From an uncultured Lachnospiraceae bacterium (GTDB taxonomy: Bacteria > Bacillota > Clostridia > Lachnospirales > Lachnospiraceae), in contig CALWRE010000007.1 of assembly GCA_944383835.1 (NCBI GenBank), forward strand, positions 1 to 33,152: a stretch of 33,152 nt of DNA, in the 5' to 3' direction. Both the position numbers and the translations under genes were made by a program. Below the pieces are notes generated by a model. That model saw only the letters and a list, made by a program, of their open reading frames with translations. It was not told the DNA's origin and made no database searches. Positions 1-8,798 of this stretch are shown here, piece by piece (the stretch's first letter is position 1; each line of letters starts with the position of its first letter).

Positions 1-1
1 G

Positions 2-478
2 GGACGAACCTCTCTGAGCGAAGCGAATCCCCTGGCGGGGATGTTTTTCCAGCGGGAACTGGAAGAAAGGGCCTGGCAGATGGCGAAGGGGCGGATTCCG
101 GTTCAGCTCTACGGGGATTACCGGGAGGGACGGTTAAGCTCCGGCCTGGGGGAAGTGATTCCCGACATCCGGGGGGCCTATTCTTACGGAAATCTGCGGG
201 AGATACTGCCTGGGGAACTGGGGACGGCCATCGCCGAGGGGATTTCCGCCTTTGGCCGGCAGATACGCGGCTTTGACCGGGAGGACGCCGTTCTCTCCGG
301 GGTGGAGAGCCGGACCTCGTCGCCGGTGCGCGTTCTGCGGGATGAAAACAGGGAATCCGCCGTTCGCGGGCTCTACCCCTGCGGGGAAGGAGCCGGCTAT
401 GCGGGAGGCATTACCTCGGCGGCGGTGGACGGAATCAAAACGGCCCAGGAGATTGCCGGGCGCTATGCGAAACCATAA
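2..478 (+). CDS. FAD-dependent dehydrogenase, C-terminal part (COG2509-like), cut by the window edge
   Basis: The reading frame is open from base 2, so the gene begins outside the window; only about 158 C-terminal residues are present. The tail carries the family-typical block with SRTSSPVRVLRD, then GLYPCGEGAGYAGGI and SAAVDGIK. This is the second half of the FAD-binding fold in the uncharacterised FAD-dependent dehydrogenases of COG2509: the GEGAGYAGGI loop contacts the FAD and the last helix closes the domain. The substrate of this family is not established. The ATG at 41 lies inside the domain and is not the true start. The patatin-like gene follows 35 bases downstream on the same strand. 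Family assignment is from remembered motifs; confidence is good for the family and low for any specific reaction. Confidence 0.8.
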   Translation, partial: GRTSLSEANPLAGMFFQRELEERAWQMAKGRIPVQLYGDYREGRLSSGLGEVIPDIRGAYSYGNLREILPGELGTAIAEGISAFGRQIRGFDREDAVLSGVESRTSSPVRVLRDENRESAVRGLYPCGEGAGYAGGITSAAVDGIKTAQEIAGRYAKP

Positions 479-513
479 GAGAATATCGTTATACATAAAA
501 AAGGAGAACAGCC

Positions 514-1371
514 ATGACAAATACAGGATTGATACTGGAAGGAGGGGCGCGCCGCGGCGTGTTTACCTCGGGGGTACTGGATTTTTTTATGGAAAAGGGA
601 CTGTATCTGCCCTATGTGGGCGGGGCCTCGGCCGGCGCCTGCAATGCCATCGACTACGTTTCCCGGCAGATCGGACGGACCCGCGACTGCATGATCCCCA
701 AGGACCGGTCGGAGAGCTATGTGAGCCTGGGAAAGACCCTGCGCAAGCACACCCTCTTCGATATGGATATGGTTTTTGACGAGTTCCCCCGCAAAACCTA
801 CCCCTTTGATTTCGATACATATTTTAAGTCGCCGATGAAGTGCGATATTGTGGTGACCAACTGCCTGACCGGGGAGGCGGAATATCTGGACGACAGGGAA
901 GATCCGGACCGGCTTTTGAAGATTGTCCGGGCCTCCAGCAGCCTGCCGGTGCTGACAAAAATCGTCGAGGTGGACGGGACGCCTTACTGCGACGGCGGGG
1001 TGGCGGACCCGATTCCTTTGTTTCATGCGATGAAGCTTGGCTACCGCAAAAACATCGTGGTGCTGACGAGGGGGAAGGGCTACCGCAAGTCCTATTCGGC
1101 CAGGGCCCACCGCGTCTACAAGGTAGCCCTGCGCCAGTATCCGAAGCTTCGCGAAAAGCTGGATACCCGTCACGAGCCATACAATAAGCTGATGGAATAT
1201 CTGGAGCTGCAGGATAGGGAAAATACCGGGCGGGTGCTGGTATTCCGGCCGGAGCTGCCGACCATCGGCAGGGCGGAGCAGAATAAGGAAAAGCTCAACG
1301 CCTTTTACCTCCACGGCTACAACATGGCGAAGGAGAGATGGGACGAGGTCCGCGCCTTCGTAGAAGGATGA
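514..1371 (+). CDS. Patatin-like phospholipase family protein (YjjU type)
   Basis: A 285-residue predicted cytoplasmic serine acyl-hydrolase. The oxyanion-hole glycine stretch GGARRG is at residues 10-15, the nucleophile elbow GASAG has its serine at about residue 39, and the DGG motif has its aspartate at about residue 160; Ser and Asp form the catalytic dyad of patatin enzymes. The block ASSSLPVL before the DGG motif is typical of the bacterial YjjU/RssA-like subgroup. There is no signal peptide. The start is supported by an AAGGAG site 8 bases upstream. It sits between the FAD-dehydrogenase and the DUF896 gene on the same strand with short gaps (35 and 18 bases), so co-transcription is likely. 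The natural lipid or ester substrate cannot be read from the sequence. Confidence 0.9.
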   Translation: MTNTGLILEGGARRGVFTSGVLDFFMEKGLYLPYVGGASAGACNAIDYVSRQIGRTRDCMIPKDRSESYVSLGKTLRKHTLFDMDMVFDEFPRKTYPFDFDTYFKSPMKCDIVVTNCLTGEAEYLDDREDPDRLLKIVRASSSLPVLTKIVEVDGTPYCDGGVADPIPLFHAMKLGYRKNIVVLTRGKGYRKSYSARAHRVYKVALRQYPKLREKLDTRHEPYNKLMEYLELQDRENTGRVLVFRPELPTIGRAEQNKEKLNAFYLHGYNMAKERWDEVRAFVEG

Positions 1372-1389
1372 AAGAGAAAGGATTAAACT

Positions 1390-1599
1390 ATGACAGAACA
1401 GGAAATTCAGAGAATCAACGAGCTGTACCATAAGGCGAAGGCGGAGGGCCTGACCACCGAGGAGGTGGTCGAGCAGGCCAATCTGCGCCAGGTCTATATC
1501 CGGACCATCCGCGAAAATCTGCGGGGGCATCTGGAGAATATCAGCATCCAGGAGGCAGACGGGACGATCACGCCTCTTCGCCGCAAGAAGAAGGACTGA
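1390..1599 (+). CDS. DUF896 / UPF0291 family small protein (YnzC-like)
   Basis: A 69-residue charged protein with the DUF896 pattern: INELYHKAKAEGLT at the start, then LRQVYIRTIRENLRGHLENI, then a short tail with basic end KKKD. Known members (YnzC, YneJ) fold as a two-helix hairpin. In Bacillus the ynzC gene lies in the SOS-controlled yneA-yneB-ynzC operon beside lexA. Here it is about 15 kb from the lexA/yneA pair found later in this window, and I see no LexA-like box directly upstream, so it appears uncoupled from SOS control. Start at ATG 1390 is supported by an AAAGGA site 7 bases upstream. Molecular function of the family is unknown. Confidence 0.88.
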   Translation: MTEQEIQRINELYHKAKAEGLTTEEVVEQANLRQVYIRTIRENLRGHLENISIQEADGTITPLRRKKKD

Positions 1600-1613
1600 A
1601 GACGGACTGAGGT

Positions 1614-1642
1614 TTGCATTTCGCCGAAAGCTGTGATAGAAT
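1614..1642 (+). promoter_or_regulatory. Sigma-A type promoter upstream of miaB
   Basis: TTGCAT (1614-1619), a 17-base spacer, then TAGAAT (1637-1642). It sits in the 72-base gap between the DUF896 gene and miaB and would start transcription about 22 bases before the miaB start, giving the miaB-mutS-mutL group its own promoter. Pattern match by eye only. Confidence 0.6.
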
Positions 1643-1671
1643 ACCCATTAGACGAAAGGATCGACATATAA

Positions 1672-3123
1672 ATGGAAAATACGACAAATCTTGCCGGGGA
1701 TCCCGGCATTTTGGCAGCCCCGCAGACGGAGCCGGACCGGCAGTTTTATTTTATGGACCTGTGCCGGGATCTGGTTTCGGCCAGGGCGATGGAACTGGGG
1801 CGGCCGCTTACGGCCAGCGTCCAGACCTTCGGCTGCCAGATGAACGCCAGGGATTCCGAGAAACTCCTGGGAATTCTGGAGCAGATCGGTTTTGTGCCCA
1901 GGGAGGACGAGGAGGCGGACCTGGTTCTCTATAATACCTGCACGGTCCGGGACAACGCCAATCAGAGGGTCTACGGCCGCCTGGGCTATGTACACAGTCT
2001 GAAGAAAAAAAATCCGGAAATGCTCATCGCCCTCTGCGGCTGCATGATGCAGGAAGAAACGGTTATTGAGAAAATCCAAAAAAGCTACCGCTTTGTGGAT
2101 ATTATTTTCGGCACCCACAATATCTATAAGCTGGCCGAACTCCTTTACCGGAGGCTTACCGGTTCGTCGATGGTGGTGGATGTGCAGAAAGAAGCTACGG
2201 CTGTGGTGGAGACCCTGCCGGTGGACCGCAAATATCCTTATAAATCCGGCGTCAATATCATGTACGGCTGCGACAATTTCTGCAGCTACTGTATTGTCCC
2301 TTACGTGCGGGGGCGGGAGCACAGCCGCCGCCCGGAGGAGATTATCGAGGAGATCAAGAGGCTGGTGGACGACGGCGTTATCGAGGTGATGCTGCTGGGG
2401 CAGAACGTCAATTCCTACGGACGAAAGCTGGAGGAGCCGATTTCCTTTGCCGAGCTTCTGCGAAGGGTGGAGGCCATCGACGGCCTGCGGCGGATCCGCT
2501 TCATGACCTCCCATCCGAAGGATCTCTCGGACGAGCTCATCGCTGTGATGCGGGATTCTAAGAAAATCTGCCGCCATCTGCACCTGCCCCTGCAGTCGGG
2601 CAGCTCCCGCCTGTTAAAGCTGATGAACCGCCATTATGATAAGGAGCAGTATCTGGCCCTGGTGGAAAAGATCCGCCGGGAAATTCCGGATATCTCCCTG
2701 ACCACCGATATCATCGTCGGTTTCCCCGGTGAGACCGAGGAGGATTTTGAGGATACCCTCGACGTGGTGCGCCGGGTGCGCTACGACAGCGCCTTTACCT
2801 TCCTCTATTCCAAGAGAACCGGAACCCCTGCCGCCGCCATGGAAAATCAGATCCCCAAGGAAGTGGCGCAGGCCCGCTTTGACCGGCTTTTGGCCCTGGT
2901 TTCCCAGATTTCGCGGGAAATGAGCGCCAGGGATACCGGACGGGTGATGGAGGCTTTAGTGGAGGGAATCGATACCCAGCACGAGGGGCTGGTGACCGGC
3001 CGCCTCGGCAACAATATTATGGTGCATTTCCCCGGCACGGGGAAGCTGATCGGAAAGATTGTACCGGTGCGGCTTCTGGAATCCAAGGGATTTTATTACA
3101 TGGGAAGAATGGAAGAAGAGTGA
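1672..3123 (+). CDS. miaB: tRNA-2-methylthio-N6-dimethylallyladenosine synthase MiaB
   Basis: A 483-residue radical-SAM methylthiotransferase that adds the 2-methylthio group to i6A37 of tRNAs reading UNN codons. The N-terminal UPF0004 domain has cluster cysteines at about 55 (TFGCQMN), 90 (NTCTVR) and 124 (CGCMMQ). The radical-SAM CxxxCxxC is at about 200, 204 and 207 (GCDNFCSYC), followed by VPYVRGREHSR, which is characteristic of MiaB rather than MtaB or RimO. A TRAM domain for tRNA binding forms the last ~65 residues. An extra ~45 residues precede the first domain, common in Clostridia. It is followed directly by the C39-like peptidase and then mutS/mutL; miaB-mutS-mutL proximity is common in Firmicutes. 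Confidence 0.96.
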   Translation: MENTTNLAGDPGILAAPQTEPDRQFYFMDLCRDLVSARAMELGRPLTASVQTFGCQMNARDSEKLLGILEQIGFVPREDEEADLVLYNTCTVRDNANQRVYGRLGYVHSLKKKNPEMLIALCGCMMQEETVIEKIQKSYRFVDIIFGTHNIYKLAELLYRRLTGSSMVVDVQKEATAVVETLPVDRKYPYKSGVNIMYGCDNFCSYCIVPYVRGREHSRRPEEIIEEIKRLVDDGVIEVMLLGQNVNSYGRKLEEPISFAELLRRVEAIDGLRRIRFMTSHPKDLSDELIAVMRDSKKICRHLHLPLQSGSSRLLKLMNRHYDKEQYLALVEKIRREIPDISLTTDIIVGFPGETEEDFEDTLDVVRRVRYDSAFTFLYSKRTGTPAAAMENQIPKEVAQARFDRLLALVSQISREMSARDTGRVMEALVEGIDTQHEGLVTGRLGNNIMVHFPGTGKLIGKIVPVRLLESKGFYYMGRMEEE

Positions 3124-3124
3124 G

Positions 3125-4024
3125 ATGAGGAACGTACAGAGGAAAAAAAGCAGATGGACGATAGGTAAAAGAATGGCGGCGGTTTCGCTTTGTTTTTTGA
3201 TGCTTTTCTCTTTCGCCGGGATATCCGCCGCCGATACGGCGGAGGCGGCAGGAGAGGAAACAGCCCCCGCAAGCGTAAAGGAGATGCTCGTCGTAGGGGA
3301 GGAGGAAACGAGGGACGCCTGGGTCATTGCCTTTGAGGCCCTGAATGTGCGCCGCTTCTGCTATCCGCAGGCCACGATTGTCGGAAGCTTCGCCGCCGGA
3401 CAGAAGATCACGGTTACCGGCCCTGCCGTTTACGGCTTCTACCCGGTCACCGGAACCGATGCCGAGACGGGGCAGACCATCGAGGGATACTGCAGTGCGG
3501 ATTACATCTCCCTGATGGAATATACCGACGATGCGGTCCGTCTCGACGTGGTCCTCTATAAGCAGACGGACGGGCGCTGGGGAGATCTCTATCTGGGCGA
3601 GTCGGATTATACGCTGGCGGAGATCGGCTGCACCACCACCTGCTTTGCCATGTGCGAATCCTATCTGACCGGCACGGAGGTAGAACCCGACGCGATGATG
3701 GAGCAGCTGGTCTATTCCAATGAGGGCAATCTCTACTGGCCGGAGGATTATTATCAGTATTATGGAACGGATTACCTGACCAAGATTTACCAGAAGCTTC
3801 ACCAGGGGATTCCGGTGCTGATCGGCTCCCGGCGAAACAGCGGCGGCCAGCATTGGGTGCTGGTGACCGGCTTTGATCCGGGCGATAAGGAGATCGATTC
3901 CGCCTCGGATCTGCGGGCCGCCGATTTCATCATCAACGATCCTGGTTCCGGGCGGACCTCCCTGGACCAGTTTTTCCGGGATCTTCCCCGCTATATCAAA
4001 ATCGCTTATTATATCGGTCAATAG
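3125..4024 (+). CDS. Secreted SH3-like plus C39-like cysteine peptidase domain protein
   Basis: A 299-residue exported protein. I choose ATG 3125, one base after the miaB stop, because it gives a proper signal peptide: basic KKSRWTIGKR, a hydrophobic core at 18-34, and an Ala-rich cleavage region near 35-43. The in-frame ATG at 3059 would put 22 polar residues in front and overlap miaB by 65 bases. Residues ~65-131 look like a bacterial SH3 module (ALNVRR...GYCSADYISLM). Residues ~140-299 match the C39-like peptidase fold (peptidase_C39_2): QTDGRWGD, the nucleophile region EIGCTTTC with Cys169, the His motif QHWVLVTGF with His243, and the IINDPGS loop with Asp272. A cell-wall or extracellular peptide role is likely; the substrate is unknown. 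No ABC transporter is adjacent, which argues against bacteriocin-leader processing. Confidence 0.82.
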   Translation: MRNVQRKKSRWTIGKRMAAVSLCFLMLFSFAGISAADTAEAAGEETAPASVKEMLVVGEEETRDAWVIAFEALNVRRFCYPQATIVGSFAAGQKITVTGPAVYGFYPVTGTDAETGQTIEGYCSADYISLMEYTDDAVRLDVVLYKQTDGRWGDLYLGESDYTLAEIGCTTTCFAMCESYLTGTEVEPDAMMEQLVYSNEGNLYWPEDYYQYYGTDYLTKIYQKLHQGIPVLIGSRRNSGGQHWVLVTGFDPGDKEIDSASDLRAADFIINDPGSGRTSLDQFFRDLPRYIKIAYYIGQ

Positions 4025-4041
4025 ACGAGACGAAAGAGAGA

Positions 4042-4097
4042 GGGCGCTGCGGCGGCTGTCCGTGCGAAAATCGCGAATGGCTGCAGCGGCCCCTTGT
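4042..4097 (+). terminator. Possible weak hairpin terminator or leader hairpin before mutS
   Basis: GGGCGCTGC (4042-4050) can pair with GCAGCGGCCC (4083-4092) with one bulged G, with an inner small hairpin GCGA-AAA-TCGC. It is followed by CTTGTTTT. The U-tract is interrupted, so termination would be inefficient at best; it could instead only shape the mutS leader. Confidence 0.3.
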
Positions 4098-4116
4098 TTT
4101 CACGGAGGAAATAATT

Positions 4117-6768
4117 GTGGCGCTTTCACCAATGATGCAGCATTATCTTGAAACGAAACGACAGTATCCGGACTGCATTTTATTCTACCGTCTGGGCGAC
4201 TTCTACGAAATGTTTTTCGAGGACGCGGAGACGGTGTCCAGGGAACTGGAGCTTACGCTGACCGGGAAGGACTGCGGCCTGCCGGAGCGGGCCCCGATGT
4301 GCGGGGTGCCTTACCATGCGGCCGAGACCTATTTGAACCGGCTGGTGCAGAAGGGCTATAAGGTGGCCATTGCCGAGCAGATGGAGGATCCGAAGCTGGC
4401 CAAGGGGCTGGTAAAGCGGGAGGTCATCCGGGTCGTGACGCCTGGAACCATCTTGAGCGGGCAGGCCCTGGATGAGACGAAGAACAACTACATCATGTCC
4501 ATCGTCATGATGGAACAGACCTTTGGCATTGCCACGGCGGACGTGAGCACCGGGGAATTCCTGCTGACCGAGGTGGAATCCCTGCGCGCCCTCCAGGACG
4601 AGATTATGAAATTCACGCCGGCCGAGCTTCTCTGCAATAATACCCTCTGCATGAGCGGACTGGATTTTGAGGATCTGAAGGGTCGCTTTCATACGCTGAT
4701 TACCACCCTGGAATCCCGGTATTTCGACGAGGAGCGCTGCACCGAAGCTCTCTGCACCCATTTCCATGTAAGCGCCCTGGACGGGCTGGGCCTGAAGGAT
4801 TTCCCCACCGGCTCCATTGCGGCCGGCGTCCTGATGCAGTATCTGAACGAGACGCAGAAAAATTCCCTGGCCCACCTTTCCTATATCCAGATTTACCGCA
4901 CCGGCGGTTTTATGATCCTGGACACTTCCACCCGCCGCAACCTGGAACTTTTGGAGACGCTGCGGGAAAAAAACAAGAGGGGCTCCCTTCTGTGGGTCCT
5001 GGATAAGACGCGCACGGCCATGGGAGCCAGGCTGCTGCGCACCTTCATCGAACAGCCCCTTCTCGACAAAAAGGAGATTCTGGCCCGCTACGACGCCATT
5101 GACGCGCTGAACCAGAACTATATTACCAGGGAGGAGCTGCGGGAATATATGGGCCCCATCTATGATCTGGAGCGCCTGGTGGGGAGGATTACCTACCAGA
5201 GCGCCGGCGCAAGGGACCTGACGGCCTTTGGCCGCTCCATCGATATGCTGCCGCCGATCAAGGAGCAGCTGGCCCAGTTTCCCTCCGGCATTTTGAAGCA
5301 GCTCTATGAGGATCTGGACTGCCTTACCGACCTGGCAGAGCTGATTCGCTCCGCCATCGTGGAGGATCCGCCGATTATTGTCCGGGAGGGAGGAATGATC
5401 CGGGACGGATACAATGCGGAGGTGGACAAGCTGCGCTCCGCCAAGACAGACGGCAAAAAATGGCTGGCCGAGCTGGAGGAAAGGGAGAAGGAGGCCACCG
5501 GCATCAAGAACCTGCGCATCCGCTTCAATAAGGTTTTCGGCTACTACCTGGAGGTCACCAATTCCTTTAAGGAGCTGGTTCCGGACCGCTATATCCGCAA
5601 GCAGACCCTGACCAACGCCGAGCGCTATACGACGCCGGAGTTAAAGGAGCTGGAGGATGTGATCCTGGGAGCCGAGGATAAGCTCAACGTGCTGGAGTAC
5701 AATTTATTCTGCCAGGTGAGGGACCAGGTCGCCTCCCAGGTGGTGCGCATCCAGAAGAGCGCCAAGGCTATAGCCTGCCTGGACGTACTGGTTTCCCTGG
5801 CCGTGGTGGCCGAGCAGAACCATTACGTGCGGCCTTCGATCAATGAGAAGGGCGTGATTGAGATCAAAGAGGGCCGCCATCCGGTGGTGGAGAAGATGAT
5901 GCGGGACGACCTTTTCATCGCCAACGATACGCTTTTGGACAACGGGCGCAACCGGATCGCGGTGATTACCGGCCCCAATATGGCCGGCAAATCCACCTAT
6001 ATGCGCCAGGTGGCCCTGATTACGCTGATGGCCCAGATCGGCTCCTTCGTCCCCGCCGCAAGCGCCAACATCGGCATCTGCGACCGGATCTTTACCCGTG
6101 TGGGAGCCTCCGACGACCTGGCCAGCGGTCAGAGCACCTTCATGGTGGAAATGACCGAGGTGGCCAATATCCTGCGAAACGCCACCCGAAACAGTCTGCT
6201 GATCCTCGACGAGATCGGGCGGGGCACCAGCACCTTCGACGGCCTCAGCATTGCCTGGGCGGTGATCGAATATATCAGCAATACGAAGGTTCTGGGCGCG
6301 AAAACCCTTTTTGCCACCCACTACCATGAGCTGACGGAACTGGAAGGGACCTTGAACGGGGTCAACAACTACTGCATCGCCGTCAAGGAGCTGGGAGACG
6401 ATATCGTTTTCCTGCGCAAGATCATCCGCGGCGGGGCCGACCGCAGCTACGGCATCCAGGTGGCAAAGCTGGCCGGAGTGCCGGAGCCGGTCATTAGCCG
6501 GGCCAAGGAACTGGTGAAGGAGCTATCCGACGCAGATATCACCGTGCGCTCCCGCGAGATTGCCCAGGCGGCCTCCGGACAGTCCCGAAAGGCCGTCCGT
6601 CTGGACGAGGTGGATTTGGAGCAGATGACCCTCTTCGATACGGTGAAGGAGGACGATATCCTGAAGGAGCTGCAGGAGATGGAGCTTGCCTCCATGACGC
6701 CCATCGACGCCCTGAATACCCTGTACCGCCTGCAGAATACGCTGAAAAACCGCTGGCAGAACTCGTAA
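4117..6768 (+). CDS. mutS: DNA mismatch repair protein MutS
   Basis: An 883-residue MutS1, the mismatch sensor. The mismatch-reading Phe-x-Glu motif is Phe29-Tyr30-Glu31 in GDFYEMFF, the connector and core/lever domains follow, and the C-terminal ATPase carries Walker A GPNMAGKS at about 619-626, Walker B LLILDE with Asp698-Glu699, and the signature region GASDDLASGQSTF. The MutS1 hallmark YHAAETYLNRLVQKGYKVAI is present in domain I. The start is a GTG at 4117, chosen because a GGAGG site lies 8 bases upstream and because the protein then begins just before the conserved SPMMQHYLETK segment. mutL follows after 28 bases, so the two repair partners are probably co-transcribed. Confidence 0.98.
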   Translation: MALSPMMQHYLETKRQYPDCILFYRLGDFYEMFFEDAETVSRELELTLTGKDCGLPERAPMCGVPYHAAETYLNRLVQKGYKVAIAEQMEDPKLAKGLVKREVIRVVTPGTILSGQALDETKNNYIMSIVMMEQTFGIATADVSTGEFLLTEVESLRALQDEIMKFTPAELLCNNTLCMSGLDFEDLKGRFHTLITTLESRYFDEERCTEALCTHFHVSALDGLGLKDFPTGSIAAGVLMQYLNETQKNSLAHLSYIQIYRTGGFMILDTSTRRNLELLETLREKNKRGSLLWVLDKTRTAMGARLLRTFIEQPLLDKKEILARYDAIDALNQNYITREELREYMGPIYDLERLVGRITYQSAGARDLTAFGRSIDMLPPIKEQLAQFPSGILKQLYEDLDCLTDLAELIRSAIVEDPPIIVREGGMIRDGYNAEVDKLRSAKTDGKKWLAELEEREKEATGIKNLRIRFNKVFGYYLEVTNSFKELVPDRYIRKQTLTNAERYTTPELKELEDVILGAEDKLNVLEYNLFCQVRDQVASQVVRIQKSAKAIACLDVLVSLAVVAEQNHYVRPSINEKGVIEIKEGRHPVVEKMMRDDLFIANDTLLDNGRNRIAVITGPNMAGKSTYMRQVALITLMAQIGSFVPAASANIGICDRIFTRVGASDDLASGQSTFMVEMTEVANILRNATRNSLLILDEIGRGTSTFDGLSIAWAVIEYISNTKVLGAKTLFATHYHELTELEGTLNGVNNYCIAVKELGDDIVFLRKIIRGGADRSYGIQVAKLAGVPEPVISRAKELVKELSDADITVRSREIAQAASGQSRKAVRLDEVDLEQMTLFDTVKEDDILKELQEMELASMTPIDALNTLYRLQNTLKNRWQNS

Positions 6769-6796
6769 AGTATGATAGGAGAAAGGGAAGGAACCT

Positions 6797-8746
6797 ATGG
6801 GAAAAATCTTAGTACTGGACCAGGATACCATCAATCAGATCGCAGCGGGCGAGGTCATCGAACGGCCGTCCTCCGTGGTCAAAGAATTGGTGGAAAATGC
6901 GATGGACGCCGGGGCCACCGCCATTACGGTGGAGATTCGGGACGGAGGGATCGCCTTTATCCGCGTCACCGACAACGGGAGCGGTTTTCTCAAGGAGGAT
7001 ATTCCCCTGGCCTTCCTGCGCCATGCCACCAGCAAGATAAAGGGAGTGGAGGACCTTTTGTGCATCGGCTCCCTGGGGTTTCGCGGCGAGGCCTTATCCA
7101 GTATTGCCGCCGTGGCCAAGGTGGAACTCGTCACCTGCGCCGCCGGGCAGACCGTGGGCAGCCGCTACCGAATCGAGGGCGGGACGGAGATCGGCCTCGA
7201 GGAAGTGGGAGCGCCGGAAGGAACCACCATTGTGATGCGGGATCTCTTTTATAACACCCCGGTCCGGCGCAAGTTCTTAAAGTCTGCCGCCACGGAAGGG
7301 GCCTATATCAGCGATCTGATGCAGAGGCTGGCCCTGTCCCATCCGGACGTTTCCTTCCGCCTGATCGTAAACGGGCAGACGAAGCTCCACACGGCAGGGA
7401 GCCACAATTTGAAGGACATTATCTACTCGGCCTTCGGCCGGGACGTGGCCGCCAATCTGATCCCGGTCGAGGCCCAGGGAAACATCCTGTCGGTTCGGGG
7501 ATATCTGGGCAAGCCGCTGATTGCCAGGGGAAACCGCAGCTACGAGATTTATTTTATCAATGGCCGCTATATTCGCAGCAATATCATCAACAAGGCGATT
7601 GAGGATGGGTACAAGACCTTCCTGATGCAGCACAAATATCCGCTGACCGTCCTGCATCTGACGGTGGAGCCGGAGTTTTTGGACGTCAATGTCCATCCGA
7701 CGAAGATGGAGCTGCGCTTCCGGGGAGAGCAGGAGATATATGGATTTCTGACCGGCGTGGTCCGCGACGCCCTGTTTGGGCGGGAGCTGATTCCCAAGGC
7801 AGAACTGCCGGAGCCTGCCGCCCCCGCTTTTTCCGGCCAAAAGGACGAGACGGCCCCGGCGCAGGCCGCCGCACCTAGGCAGGCGGTCGCCCAGGAGGCC
7901 CCTCCCAGACAGGAAAATGCCCCTGTCCGGGAACTGCCTCCTGTGCCGAAGGCTGCCTCGGCTTCGGAACCGCCTCCTGCAATGGAAACGGCTCCGGAGC
8001 CAAAGAAGGCTCCGGCCGCGGGAAAGACCAGGGCCCCCGAGCCTTTTGAGGCCAGCCGCCTGCGGGAAAATGCCGTCTATCAGGCGAAGACTCCGGAGAA
8101 AAAAGAACCGGAGCCGGTCTTTATCCAGCAGAATCTGTTCGAGGAGCGGCTGATTGTTCCGGACAAGAAGGCGAATTTCCGCCTGATCGGACAGCTTTTT
8201 GACACCTACTGGCTGCTGCAGATCGATAAGGAATTCCTGATTATCGACCAGCACGCCGCCCATGAGAAGGTGCTCTATGAGAGGACGATGGAACGGCTGT
8301 CCCAGGATTTTATCCCGGCCCAGCAGCTGGCCCCTCCGCTGATTCTCACCCTCTCCCCCCTGGAAAGGGAGACCGTCGAGAACAACCGGGCCGTCTTTGA
8401 GCGGATGGGCTTTTCCATCGAGCCCTTTGGCGGGAGCGAGTATGCGGTCTACAGTGTGCCGGATCATCTGTTTGGCATTGCGGACCGGGATCTTCTGCTG
8501 GAGATGATCGACGAGCTCTCGGCCGAAGGGGGGAAGGCTACCCTCACCCTCCTCACCGAAAGGGTGGCCTCCGCCTCCTGCAAGGCGGCGGTAAAAGGAA
8601 ACAGCCGCCTGTCCTTCGCGGAGGCCGACGAGCTTTTGTCCGAACTTCTGGCATTGAAAAATCCCTATACCTGCCCCCACGGGCGGCCGGTGATTATCTC
8701 CATGAGCCAGTATGAGCTGGAGAAAAAATTCAAGCGAATCGTATGA
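6797..8746 (+). CDS. mutL: DNA mismatch repair endonuclease MutL
   Basis: A 649-residue MutL. The N-terminal GHKL ATPase has the catalytic Glu34 in VVKELVENAMDAG, the DNGSGF loop and the FRGEALSSI lid. A proline/alanine/glutamate-rich linker covers about 345-440. The C-terminal domain has the latent nicking-nuclease motifs: DQHAAHEKVLYE starting at Asp484, SCKAAVKG, CPHGRP at about 626-631, and the terminal FKR. This marks a nuclease-active MutL as used by bacteria lacking MutH, where MutS and the beta clamp activate nicking. ATG 6797 has an AAGGGAAGGA site upstream. The neighbour upstream is mutS. Confidence 0.98.
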   Translation: MGKILVLDQDTINQIAAGEVIERPSSVVKELVENAMDAGATAITVEIRDGGIAFIRVTDNGSGFLKEDIPLAFLRHATSKIKGVEDLLCIGSLGFRGEALSSIAAVAKVELVTCAAGQTVGSRYRIEGGTEIGLEEVGAPEGTTIVMRDLFYNTPVRRKFLKSAATEGAYISDLMQRLALSHPDVSFRLIVNGQTKLHTAGSHNLKDIIYSAFGRDVAANLIPVEAQGNILSVRGYLGKPLIARGNRSYEIYFINGRYIRSNIINKAIEDGYKTFLMQHKYPLTVLHLTVEPEFLDVNVHPTKMELRFRGEQEIYGFLTGVVRDALFGRELIPKAELPEPAAPAFSGQKDETAPAQAAAPRQAVAQEAPPRQENAPVRELPPVPKAASASEPPPAMETAPEPKKAPAAGKTRAPEPFEASRLRENAVYQAKTPEKKEPEPVFIQQNLFEERLIVPDKKANFRLIGQLFDTYWLLQIDKEFLIIDQHAAHEKVLYERTMERLSQDFIPAQQLAPPLILTLSPLERETVENNRAVFERMGFSIEPFGGSEYAVYSVPDHLFGIADRDLLLEMIDELSAEGGKATLTLLTERVASASCKAAVKGNSRLSFAEADELLSELLALKNPYTCPHGRPVIISMSQYELEKKFKRIV

Positions 8747-8798
8747 CGCCAGGGTCAAAATCCGATGCCAACACTGCATAGAAAAGAGGATACAGAAC

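Noticed and set aside
463..1530. Long minus-strand open frame opposite the patatin-like gene
   Set aside because: It mirrors the codon structure of a well-supported gene on the plus strand, has no motif or ribosome site, and similar shadows occur opposite most genes in this GC-rich window (for example 1648-2583, 7277-8878, 17639-18748).
3125..4024. C39-like peptidase as a bacteriocin-processing transporter component
   Set aside because: It has a signal peptide and an SH3-like module but no ABC membrane or ATPase domain, and no precursor peptide with a double-glycine leader is nearby.
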